From Zygnema cylindricum (Eukaryota > Streptophyta > Zygnematophyceae > Zygnematales > Zygnemataceae), in NCBI GenBank assembly GCA_037447655.1, contig JBBHKE010002980.1:1-64000 (forward strand): DNA of 64,000 nt, written 5' to 3'. A program made the position numbers and the translations under genes. Shown here one piece after another: positions 38,252 to 47,783 of this stretch (position 1 is the first letter of the stretch; each line of letters opens with the position of its first letter). The notes under the pieces were generated by a model that saw nothing but the letters and a program-made list of their open reading frames with translations, did not search any database and was not told where the DNA came from.

Positions 38252-38467
38252 CACAGCCAATCGTTATTAGCGTTGTGTACGCTAATTCCGTCCCGCTTTT
38301 TTTTTTTAATTCTCAAATATAATTATTCACACTATTTTAAAAAAGACCCTAATGCCTATTTAGAATAGACGATTTCTTCGAAAATTTTCAAATTCCCAAT
38401 TAGCGTAAACCACGCTAATTATTCGTATACGCTAAAAAAACTTACACGCTAAAAACGATTGGCGGTG
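38252..38467. mobile_element. TA-type MITE, copy 2, with empty site in the opposite arm
   Basis: 216 bp, ends CACAGCCAATCGTTATTAGC and (complement) CACCGCCAATCGTTTTTAGC, TA at 38250-38251 and 38468-38469. The inverted arm at about 59160 reads TAAGTAAAGTACCGTTGAG (complement) with a single TA and no insert, an empty site. Confidence 0.9.
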
Positions 38468-39026
38468 TACCGTTGAGTCTAAATTTGACGATCAATCGGT
38501 TGGACAGCTTTGACTTTCAAAATATTGTTTCAACCGGTTAACTTTTACCGAGCTTGTGAACGTCGACCGTCATAATAAAATTAGCAATTCACACGGTCGG
38601 CGAAGGTTTACGGTAAAAAAACTGCGGCAACCACATGTAAATAAAGTGTTGCAGACAGTCACTTTTTGTCATTACTTGAGCTCAACAATGAGAGCACGTT
38701 GGATATCAAACTTTAACCGCAAAATTGAAATTTAGTCGTCTAAGGGTATGTCCCCATGTGCATAAGGGATTTTTTCTGTCGTTTTCTTGTAAAACTTAGC
38801 GTCGTACTGCCTAAGTTGCAACCGTACGAAGGAATCGCAAATTTGTAGAGTACAATTTGCGTCATCCTCGAACTTAGGATGTACGAAAATTTGTCGTCTT
38901 GTGTTTTTCAACCCACTTCCACGACTAAAAAACATCATCTTCAACCTTAAGTTTAAAACGCATGCGCGATGTGCTCTAAAACTAGGTAAATTCCATAAAC
39001 AAATAGGAACATATATTCGCACGTGC

Positions 39027-39729
39027 TGTCAATTTTACAGGGTCATATAAGTGAGTGCGCACCCAACTTATAAACACATGAAATCTAAACACAGCGAAAC
39101 TTAGCCTGTACGAACCACTAGGTAGATAGTAATGGGAGAGGCATAGAAACACATCAATAGATTGGACAGGATTAGGCAGCTTAGAAATTTAGTTATAGTC
39201 AAGGGGTCACAAGGCGTAAGCCGAAGTGAACCCCGATTGGAATACAAATTGTTCCTACAGACTATCTTTTAATAAAGCTGCATTCTCCTTCTATTGTCTA
39301 TGATATGAATCCAAATAAAGAACGTACAAAGAGTTCTGATCAAATAAAGTAAATGCTTCTTTTATGAATCTTGAGAGTATTTTGAGTCTGAGAGTGATCT
39401 GCATGTCATTTCCATGAGATAATTGTTCTAAGTGCCTTGGTGCACTTTATATCTTTCTATCTGTCATCTTGTGATGAAATGCCTGAATATGTGGTGCAAT
39501 GAGATGTTGCCGTTTTGTTGCTTTCCATCACAAAGTGTCGCTCTGTGCTTCTGACACAATGTACTCAAAAGTAAAGTTGGCAGAATCGTCGTCAGATTCC
39601 GTACAAGTCGATTCGTCGCGTCACGTCACGTCACGTCGCGTCACAAAATGTGAATCGGTAAAATTCTGCCGGTACAATTGAATCGCTGCCGGTACAAATA
39701 AATCGCAAAAGATCGCACTAAATCCAACA
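39027..39729 (-). repeat. 3' LTR of the pol-less element
   Basis: 703 bp. On the minus strand it begins TGTTGGATTTAGTG after a GAGTGGGAG tract and ends TGACA. It contains short CGTCACGTCACGTCACG repeats near 39617. Confidence 0.92.
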
Positions 39730-40675
39730 CTCCCACTCGATGTTTCGGCGATGCGTTTGGTATGAAATCTTCCTCGATGACATTTCGTCATGGTCGTAAG
39801 ATTTCTCGTTCGATATTCCTGCGAAATATTTCAGTTGACCACGATACAGTTGGGTCACTACGAAGTCGATACAATTTGTCGCTTTGTCGATTTTGGATAG
39901 TACTCGTTCCATTCGATGTATGATCTTGTGGGGACAACCAGTGGTCCAATGATGATCTGCAAAAACTTTAGGACCAACTAGGGTGCGGTTGGCGCCGTAA
40001 ATCACTGCATCGCTGGCGCTAACTTTCGCTGCCAATGGTTAAGACCTGGACCACCTGACGTGTCCTTTATCCTCGTTGTACGAGGAGCAAAATCAATCCT
40101 CGAATTCAAATTGTCGTTTTGACCGTCGATTTGGATGTTCGTCTGACATCTTACTGGGATTGCATATGTCGTCGTATAATCTCTAGGTTGTCGCTCGAAC
40201 GACTTCGAAAATTATGTCCGTTTGATTGATCCGTTCACGGTGGCGAAGGAATTTCGATAATTCCCAATGTGCGACTCCAAACTTAAATCGCGCCTTCGTC
40301 GCACAACATCATAGGTACAACCTGTACTTTCACCACACATATATTTGTTAGTACTTATACAGTCAGGTTCAGTCAGGTTCAGTCTGTCCTTTCCATTATC
40401 CCTGTCTGATTTCTCCTTCTAGGGTTTCTGTAAAAGGGCAATAGCGCACCACAGCACACCACAATGCACAACGGAAAACACCAAGGATCTTCCCGTAGCA
40501 ACAGTAGGAACTCACAACACTGACAGACAAAGTTGCGCTTTATTACTTGGAAGAGAATACAAGGTTTGCGCATGCTGCGTAGGTTTACTCGAAGAGTGTC
40601 CTATCCACTAAGCCTACCTGACTATTTAAACTAGCTAGCTGTTAGTCATCCTAGTACTGTACAATTGTACACGTG

Positions 40676-41624
40676 TGTTGAAAAAGGTATTTTATAGTCT
40701 TCTCCTTTATGGTCTTCCAGCAGCCCTCATACTTGTCGTAGTCACTGAGGACTTGCAAGCAGCCATGGCTGTCTCATACAAGTAAGGAGACAGAGCAGAA
40801 GCTTTAAATTCATGCAAAACTTAGGCAGTCTCTAATAGGACTTGAACCGGTGACCTCCGGATATTGGCCGTACGGCGTAGCCGTTAACCTTATCCACTAG
40901 GTCCTAACGAAACGATATACATATTGGGTTCGGTATTCATTTATAATGTGACACGTCGGCATACTTCACTTAAACATATTACGAGACGAAACAAACATGA
41001 AACGTGCGAGACCGCACGAAATAAAGTACCGCACGAAACGACATCAAATTTCGACGGACGAAATTGAAAGACGTTCGCGATCGACGGCTCGCGGAGGAAC
41101 CGCAATTTCGGAATGTTTTTTGGCGATTTCCTGAGCATATGTCGGCGGGTGACACGTGGCAAAGGATGATTGGACAACGGGTATCACGGAGGGGGCAACT
41201 TCGGTTCAAGAACAGACACGCGTCAGCGGAGCGGCCATGCCGTACTATGGCTGTACAAGAAGGACACTTGTACCCGTACCTTCTTGTACCTTACAGTCAT
41301 TTGATTGGATAGGTACACTAGTAGTAGGCTTAGAGAGGTAGTTTAGGACTTAGAATATTTCTTGGATTCAGCCTCTCTCCCAGAGTGCTTTTGTATTTTT
41401 ATGCCATCTTTGGCCGGCCATAACTTAATGCTCGGGTGAGCAAATTCAGTGATTCTTTTTGCAGCGGACTCAGGGAGTCGAAGCTACACACGGGTGTAGT
41501 AGGTCAGAGTTTTTGCGTTCCAGGGTGAGACTTATTCACTGTCAAAGTCAATATTGCATATACTATCCTAGAGGCTTCACATAAGCTGGACATTCTGTGT
41601 ACCAATGGAGGTCACATAATTACA
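40676..41624 (+). repeat. 5' LTR of the copia element
   Basis: 949 bp, TGTTGAAAAAGG to AATTACA. Carries the ACTTGTCGTAGTCACTGA block (40731-40748), the antisense tRNA-like module, and hairpins near 41430-41510. Confidence 0.95.
40838..40904 (-). other. tRNA-like A/B-box module in the copia 5' LTR
   Basis: The minus strand has CCTAGTGGATAAGG, close to the D-arm of plant tRNA-Arg, then AACGGCTACGC, and GGTTCAAGTCC, a perfect B box (GGTTCRANTCC). Spacing is 67 bp. The T-stem and acceptor stem pair poorly, so it is tRNA-derived and not a tRNA gene. Confidence 0.68.
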
Positions 41625-41639
41625 GGTTATGGGCCCACC
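41625..41639 (+). other. Half-tRNA primer binding site containing the gag start codon
   Basis: GGTTATGGGCCCACC directly follows the LTR and is complementary to the anticodon arm of plant initiator tRNA-Met (recalled). The ATG opposite the CAU anticodon (41629-41631) is the first codon of the 1205-codon ORF. Confidence 0.8.
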
Positions 41640-44600
41640 CTCTAGGGTGCCCATTTTCAATGGAACAGGGTTCATTTATGGGGAAACTATGATGAGGGGT
41701 GCATTGTTTGAAAAAAGGCTTTGGGGCATTGTGAGTGGTCGTGTGCGTCGGCCATCCGCAAAACTGGGAGTTCCACCAGAGTTGGGAGGATCTCGGTTCA
41801 CAGGAGGATCTACGGGGGCAGAGGTGGTAGAGGATGTTGAAGAAAGCATCGTGTCGGACATAGGGAAGGAGAAGGGGAAGGAGAAACTCACACCGATGCC
41901 TACTGGATCTGTTCCGATAGCAGATTTTCAAAAAACCGAGGCTAATGATAGTGAAATCTGGGATTTCAACAATACCGTGGAGACTCATTTTATTCTCGGG
42001 CGTCTCACCCAGGCAGTGGCTACACCTCATCTTCATGTTGACAAGGCAAACGAGTTGTGGGAGGCTCTTGTCAACATTTACAAGAGTGGTACAATTCAGC
42101 AGCAGAAGCTGGCAGATCAGAAGGTACAAACATATGTATACAAAGGGGGAAAGATGTTAGATTTTTGTAATGACTTGGCTGGGTTATTTATGGAGTTGGA
42201 GAGTGCAGGGAAAAGGGAGACCGAGAAAGAGAAGGTGAATACTTTATTGATGAAACTCCAAGATGATTATGAAAACATTGTTAACAGGGTTCAGGATTTG
42301 CCAGATCATCGATGGATCTGGAACTCCGTTGTGGAAATGATTTTGGTTCGGGAAAGCACAATTGAGATTCGGAGAGGAGGAAAGAGTGTTCAGGCATTGG
42401 CTGCTGGTACTAACTGGGGGGGTAAGGATTCCAAGCAACCTTATGGGAACTTTGGTGGAGGAGGAAGAGGAAACCATGACGGGTCTGGACCAAGGGCTCC
42501 AAAGGGGCTTTGCCATTTTTGTAAGAAGCCGGGACACTACATGGCGGAGTGCACTAAGTTGACGGAGCTGCGATTGAAGGAGGAATCGATAGGAAAACCG
42601 GCCGAAAAGAAAAAGAAGGCGTTCGTTGCAACACAAGTCGTGGGAGAGGATACCGATGATGACGATGGAGAACTTCTCCTCGACGAGGAGTTGGAGGTGA
42701 AAGGTGAGCCGGAGATTCCAAGGAGGCAAAAGTGTGCTTTCGGTGGAGTGAAAGAAACTCCTGAAGAAGGATGGATCATTGATTCAGGAGCCTCTATGCA
42801 TATGTGTAGAGAAAAACCATTGTTTACCAAAATGAGAAAGATCCCTACTGTAGAGATAGATTATGGGGATGGGAGAATAGTGACCACTAATTCAGTGGGA
42901 TCAGTAGATCTGAGGGTCCTAGTTGATGGAAAGACATCTATAGTCACTTTCTCTGATGTTCTTTTTATTCCGGAGTTGAACAAAAATCTTATCTCTACGT
43001 CGGTCTTAGATGATAAGGGTTTTGAGACTAGTACTAAGAAAGGAGTCTTCGTTGCTAGCTATGAGAATGAAGTGTACTTCACAGCTGAAAAAGGTAGCCA
43101 AAGAATGTTTAGGCTGAATTTGAGTAATGGAAAGACGGGAGTTTACTATGCTGGTGTAAGTGATTTGATGATGTGGCATAAAAGATTGGGACATGTGCAT
43201 CTAGATAGATTGAAGGAAATGAAGAAAACGGGTGTAGTTGAGGGCATACATTTTGGAGATAATGAGACTTTGGATGATTGTAGTGGGTGTGCTCAAGGAA
43301 AGGCCCACAGATTGCCTTTTCCAAAAGCCGCAACATATAAGGGTGAAAAGGTTTTAGATTTGGTTCACACTGACATATACGGACCAGCTAAAGTGCCATC
43401 AGTTGGAGGGAAAAAATTTATGCTTACTATCACTGATGATTGGTCTAGATACTCTAGAGTATATTTCTTGAAAAACAAATCTGAGGCTTCGGCTTACTTT
43501 AAAGAATATAAATCATGGAGTGAAACGCTTCTTGAGACACCTATAAAGAGAGTGAGAAGTGATAATGGGGGGGAATTCACTTCTAATGAATTTGAGGATT
43601 ACCTGAAAGAGGAAGGGGTTCAACACCAAAAGACAATCCCGAAGAACCCAGAACAAAATGGTGTAGCCGAGAGACTAAATCGGACATTAAGTGATAGTGC
43701 CCGTAGCATGTTGACAACTATTAATGATGAGATGGCTTCCATTATGGAAGCAAACACTTGGGAGTTGGTGGATTGTCCTCCGGATAGAAAGCCAATAGGA
43801 TGCAAGTGGGTATTTAAGTTGAAGCTCAATCCTGATAACACTATCGAGCGATACAAGGCCAGATTAGTGGCAAAGGGGTTCACACAGGAGGAGGGAATCG
43901 ATTATGATGAGACCTTTGCTTCGGTTGTTAGATTCCCCTCCGTCCGGGTTTTACTTAGTCTCGCGGCAGGGGAAGACATGGAAGTGCACCAGATGGACAT
44001 CAAAACTGCTTTCTTACACGGAGAATTGGGAGAAGAGATTTTCATGAGACAACCGGAAGGATTTGTGGAGAAAGGAGAAGAAAGCAAGGTGTGTAGATTG
44101 ATAAAGTCCCTTTATGGACAAAAGCAAGCTCCTCGCCAATGGAACAAAAAGTTGGACGAGTTCTTGACGAATTTGGGATATATCCGGATCAGTTCGGATC
44201 ATTCTATCTACTTATTTGAGGATGAGGAAGGAATAATTTTCATTGCCATATATGTTGACGATTTGTTTGTATTAAGTAAATCAATGGTGAAAATTAATAG
44301 ATTGAAAAAGGATCTTAAGAGTAGATTTGAAATGAAAGATTTGGGGGAGGCAAAGTACATATTGGGAATACAAATGGAGAGGGATAGAGAAAAGAAGATA
44401 ATTAGACTAACTCAAAAGGAAGCAATTGGGAATATGCTGGAAAAGTTTCAAATGGATAAAGCAAATAGTTGTACGACTCCAATGAACTTAAAGAAAGGAA
44501 GTGAGGGGAGCTCAGAAGAGGGAATCTTGATCTTAGATAATGAGTTAGGACCTGAGGAAAGTAAGTTCATGCAAGCTATTCCGTACAGACAGGTTGTCGG

Positions 44601-45246
44601 TAGTTTGATCTATTTTATGAATTGTACTCGTCCTGATATAGCAGCAGCTGTGGGAGTATTAAGTAGGAGTCTGAATGATCCTAGAAAGAAAGATTGGGAA
44701 GCGGCTAAAAGGGTCATGCGGTACTTGATAGGAACAAGAGATCTATGGTTGCATTTGGGAGGGGTTAATACTGACATCACCACTTGGAGTGATGCCAGTT
44801 ATGGGGATGCTCCGATGAGGAGGTGTACTTCTGGGTATGTCTTATATGTTGGGAATGGAGCTTGTTGTTGGAGCAGCAAACATAAAAAGGTGATTGCTCA
44901 GTTCACCATGGAGGCTGAGTATATGGCCTCTTGTTCGGCTGTGAAAGAATTAATGTGGGTGAAATCTTTGCTTCAAGAATTGGGATATATGAAGAATGGA
45001 GTGCAAAAAATATTTTGTGACAATCTAGTTTCGATTGCAATTGCAACAAACCCTAAGTATCACTTTAAAGCAAAGCATATGGATATTCGTTTGAGCTTTG
45101 TTAGAGAAAAGGTTGAGAATAAAATAATTAGCTTGGAATATATACCAGATGGAGAGATGGTAGCAGATATGATGACGAAACCGGTTCCTTCTCCCAAAAT
45201 GATATTTTGTAGGGAGAAATGTGGGCTAAAGCAAAAGCTAGACTAG
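41629..45246 (+). CDS. Copia gag-pol polyprotein, 1205 aa, integrase C-terminus deleted
   Basis: One uninterrupted frame. Gag (FNGTGFIYGETMM, then helical UBN2-like region) is followed by the zinc knuckle CHFCKKPGHYMAEC (about 42513-42554), the protease WIIDSGASMHMC (about 42773), and integrase with HKRLGHVH, the CxxC of CSGCAQGKAH, and the triad in HTDIYGP, RSDNGGEF and PEQNGVAERLNRT. RT has MDIKTAFLHGEL and IYVDDLFVLS (about 44250), and RNase H has WSDASYGD, MEAEYMAS and FCDN. The frame jumps in phase from ARSML (about 43710) to NDEMASIMEANTWELVD, skipping the integrase C-terminal region and linker that the relative at 27358-27975 keeps. Copia polyproteins are usually 1300-1450 residues. 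It is therefore probably integration-defective unless helped in trans. Confidence 0.96.
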   Translation: MGPPSRVPIFNGTGFIYGETMMRGALFEKRLWGIVSGRVRRPSAKLGVPPELGGSRFTGGSTGAEVVEDVEESIVSDIGKEKGKEKLTPMPTGSVPIADFQKTEANDSEIWDFNNTVETHFILGRLTQAVATPHLHVDKANELWEALVNIYKSGTIQQQKLADQKVQTYVYKGGKMLDFCNDLAGLFMELESAGKRETEKEKVNTLLMKLQDDYENIVNRVQDLPDHRWIWNSVVEMILVRESTIEIRRGGKSVQALAAGTNWGGKDSKQPYGNFGGGGRGNHDGSGPRAPKGLCHFCKKPGHYMAECTKLTELRLKEESIGKPAEKKKKAFVATQVVGEDTDDDDGELLLDEELEVKGEPEIPRRQKCAFGGVKETPEEGWIIDSGASMHMCREKPLFTKMRKIPTVEIDYGDGRIVTTNSVGSVDLRVLVDGKTSIVTFSDVLFIPELNKNLISTSVLDDKGFETSTKKGVFVASYENEVYFTAEKGSQRMFRLNLSNGKTGVYYAGVSDLMMWHKRLGHVHLDRLKEMKKTGVVEGIHFGDNETLDDCSGCAQGKAHRLPFPKAATYKGEKVLDLVHTDIYGPAKVPSVGGKKFMLTITDDWSRYSRVYFLKNKSEASAYFKEYKSWSETLLETPIKRVRSDNGGEFTSNEFEDYLKEEGVQHQKTIPKNPEQNGVAERLNRTLSDSARSMLTTINDEMASIMEANTWELVDCPPDRKPIGCKWVFKLKLNPDNTIERYKARLVAKGFTQEEGIDYDETFASVVRFPSVRVLLSLAAGEDMEVHQMDIKTAFLHGELGEEIFMRQPEGFVEKGEESKVCRLIKSLYGQKQAPRQWNKKLDEFLTNLGYIRISSDHSIYLFEDEEGIIFIAIYVDDLFVLSKSMVKINRLKKDLKSRFEMKDLGEAKYILGIQMERDREKKIIRLTQKEAIGNMLEKFQMDKANSCTTPMNLKKGSEGSSEEGILILDNELGPEESKFMQAIPYRQVVGSLIYFMNCTRPDIAAAVGVLSRSLNDPRKKDWEAAKRVMRYLIGTRDLWLHLGGVNTDITTWSDASYGDAPMRRCTSGYVLYVGNGACCWSSKHKKVIAQFTMEAEYMASCSAVKELMWVKSLLQELGYMKNGVQKIFCDNLVSIAIATNPKYHFKAKHMDIRLSFVREKVENKIISLEYIPDGEMVADMMTKPVPSPKMIFCREKCGLKQKLD

Positions 45247-45421
45247 AAAATAAGGGGAGTGTTGAAAAAGGTGTTTTATAGTCTTCTCTTTTATGGTCTT
45301 CCAGCGGCCCTCATACTTGTCGTAGTCACTGAGGACTTGCAGGCAGCCATGGCTGGCTCATACAGGTAAGAAGACAGAGCAGAAGCTTCAAATTCATGCA
45401 AAACTTAGGCAGTCCCTAATA

Positions 45422-45488
45422 GGACTTGAACCGGTGACCCCCGGATATTGGCCGTACGGCGTAGCCGTTAACCTTATCCACTAGGTCC
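45422..45488 (-). other. tRNA-like A/B-box module in the copia 3' LTR
   Basis: Same as 40838-40904: GGTTCAAGTCC B box retained and CCTAGTGGATAAGG retained although the surrounding LTR has diverged. Confidence 0.68.
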
Positions 45489-46012
45489 TAACGAAACGAT
45501 ATACATACTGGGTTTGGTATTTATTTATAATGTGACACGTCGGCATACTTCACTTAAACATATTACGAGACGAAACAAACATGAAACGTGCGAGACCGCA
45601 CGAAATAAAGTACCGCACGAAACGACATCAAATTTCGACGGACGAAATTGAAAGACGTTCGCGATCGACGGCTCGCGGAGGAGCCGGAATTCCGGAATGT
45701 TTTTTGGCGGTTTGCTGAGCATATGTCGACGGGTGACACGTGAAGAAGGATTATTGGACAACGGGTATCACGAAGGGAGCAACTTCGGTTCAGGAACTAA
45801 CATGCGTCACCAAAGCGGCCATGCCGTACTATGGCCGTACAAGAAGTACAAGGGTACCCGTACCTTCTTGTACCTTACAGTCATTTGATTGGATAGGTAC
45901 ACTAGTAGTAGGCTTAGAGAGGTAGTTTAGGACTTAGAATATTTCTTGGATTCAGCCTCTCTCCCAGAGTGCTTTTGTATTTTTATGCCATCTTTGGCCG
46001 GCCATAACTTAA

Positions 46013-46084
46013 TGCTCGGGTGAGCAAATTCAGTGATTCTTTTTGCAGCGGACTCAGGGGAGTCCAAGCTACATAGGGGTGTAG
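46013..46084 (+). other. Three consecutive hairpins in the LTR
   Basis: TGCTCGGGTGAGCA (46013-46026), GGACTCAGGGGAGTCC (46050-46065) and CTACATAGGGGTGTAG (46069-46084) are perfect 5-6-bp stems with G-rich loops. The second and third recur in the other LTRs of the family (41466, 49665, 31449, 25088 and, minus, about 22100). Confidence 0.7.
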
Positions 46085-46479
46085 TCGGTCAGAGTTTTTG
46101 CGTACCAGGGTGGGACTTATTCACTGTCAAAGTCAAAAGTGCACATACTATCCTAGAGGCTTCACATAAGCTGGACATTCTGTGTACCAATGGAGGTCAC
46201 AGAATTACAGACCTTCACGGTCAACCTAGACAAATCCCCAAAATATCTTCTAGAACAATATCGTTCTATCTACATTCCGCGGCGTTGCTATACTGCTAAG
46301 CTGCGTTGCTCTGCTGCGCTGCTATGCTGCTACGCCACCAAGTAACTATACTGCTAAGCTGCTATACTGCTATGTTGCGCTAATATGGAATCGCAGCTGC
46401 GCTGCTCTGACATCGCAACCATAGCAGCCTAGTTGCTAACTACTAAGGACCCAACTCTGTAACCCTGTTACAGTGCCTC

Positions 46480-47767
46480 CCACTAGGGCTAAAGCGTCCC
46501 ACTAAACCTTCTGTCTGAGGGAAACTGCAACTGCCGGAGTATACCGTACGTCTCTTCGTGGTACTCCTCGAATTCCTATCGCAGGGTGTCGAGTTGGTTT
46601 TGGAGCTGCTCACATCGGGTCTCCAGCAACGCAATATGATGGTCCGCCGCTGCCAAACGTCTCCGAGTGATTCGCTCCCGCACTTGGTCCTCCCCCTCTT
46701 CCGGTACAGCCTTGGACCCTCAGGTTGCGGCGAAATGGCCGCCGGTGTAGGCTCCTCAGTTGCCGGAATTTGGGGCGATTCGGGTTCTGCAAGTTGTTGT
46801 GCCTCTTCCGCCTCCTCTTCAGCCGGTTCCCACCTAGGTACCTTCCTTAGTTTGAATGACGCATGTTTTCTAGCAGCTCGGTCCCGCTGCAGAGCGTTCT
46901 TTCTTGCCAGCTTGAGTGCCCGTACTTCAGGGGTGACCTCCGCCCGAGCGATGATGTCATAGAGGAGAACATCCCATGGGTGGTAACAACGGAGTAACAC
47001 GGGAACATCCACCCTGTACCGGTAGTTCTCCTCAACTACTTCCACAAACGGTAGAGCATAGGGGTTTAGCTACACATAACCCTTGTGGTTGTTCCCGAGG
47101 TCCTTTGTTTTCATAAAATTCCAGGCCGGGTGTGACGATACGCTGGCGAGGATAAAGATAGGATCCCTACATTTTCCCGTACGCCACTCCGAGGGGTCCC
47201 AATAAAACCGTTTAGCGAAGCTGAAAGTGAGGTCCAGATGCCTGGTGTCGACAAGGAATGGGAAAAGGTAATCGGGAATTTCCTCTTCCTGTTCACTTTT
47301 TTCCTCCGCGTCCCTTTGGTTCTCTCGAAGGAGGAACACATCGTCGCCACTAGGGTATTGAGCCTCTGCCTTCTTCTCCGCACTTTCAGACGACTGCTCG
47401 TCCGCGGTGCTCTTCTTATTCGGGTCCCTCATCACCTCCAGATCCGAGGCGCGCTCCTCAATTGTCGGAGGCGTTGGTTCTCGTTCTGGCTCCTTTGCCT
47501 CCGAGAGCTCATGATCTTCCTTATACTCCTGATCTCCTTCCCGGTTTGGGGTGTATTCGGGGTCCTGTGAGTTTTCCGACCCCTCCCCGCCACCCTGCCT
47601 CGCTACTGGCGGTTTCTTCTGGTTCCGGCTCCGCTTCTACCTCTCTTCTTCGGTCTACCTCTACCATGGCCTCCGCCGCCATTAATAATCTGGGAACGGG
47701 TCACATCTCCTTGCCCCATTCGTACAAGCCTCCTCCTTTTCGGTGGTGGAGAGTACGACGACGCCAT
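46480..47767 (-). pseudogene. Extra 3' ORF of the chromovirus (AT-hook-like, acidic, coiled coil)
   Basis: Downstream of the chromodomain a further coding region starts MASSYSPPPKRRR at 47767, then GRGRPKKRGR, an AT-hook-like and NLS-like motif. After one frameshift near 47620 it continues as an acidic linker and a folded-looking part (LDLTFSFAKRFYWDPSEW near 47220). A TAG near 47074 follows, then YHPWDVLLYDIIARAE, and near 46620 a coiled coil (HHIALLETRCEQLQNQL). In total about 400 codons in one polarity before the polypurine tract GTGGGAGGCAC. No family recognised. It may be an accessory or captured ORF. Confidence 0.6.
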
Positions 47768-47783
47768 AGACACTGTAGTACAA

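Larger units (their letters stand above)
40676..46209 (+). mobile_element. Copia element with one open gag-pol ORF, inserted in the chromovirus LTR
   Basis: 5' LTR 40676-41624, primer site 41625-41639, ORF 41629-45246, polypurine tract AAAATAAGGGGAG, 3' LTR 45260-46209. The chromovirus LTR at 54296-54312 shows the empty site ACACGTGGACC; here the halves are ACACGTG and GACC with no duplicated bases. The LTRs differ by about 5 percent by eye, no less than the host element's LTRs. Confidence 0.95.
45260..46209 (+). repeat. 3' LTR of the copia element
   Basis: 950 bp, pair of 40676-41624. Hairpins at 46013-46026, 46050-46065 and 46069-46084. Confidence 0.95.
40429..46472 (-). repeat. 3' LTR of the chromovirus, split by copia
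   Basis: The two halves 40429-40675 and 46210-46472 total 510 bp and align with 54066-54568 except for about 10 substitutions and small indels in the first half. Confidence 0.93.

Noticed and set aside
39617-39645. CRISPR-like or regulatory array of CGTCACGTCACG
   Set aside because: A short degenerate repeat inside an LTR, present in all three LTR copies; eukaryotic context.
40838-40904. A genuine tRNA-Arg gene
   Set aside because: A and B boxes are present but the acceptor and T stems do not pair, and homologous copies sit in other LTRs.
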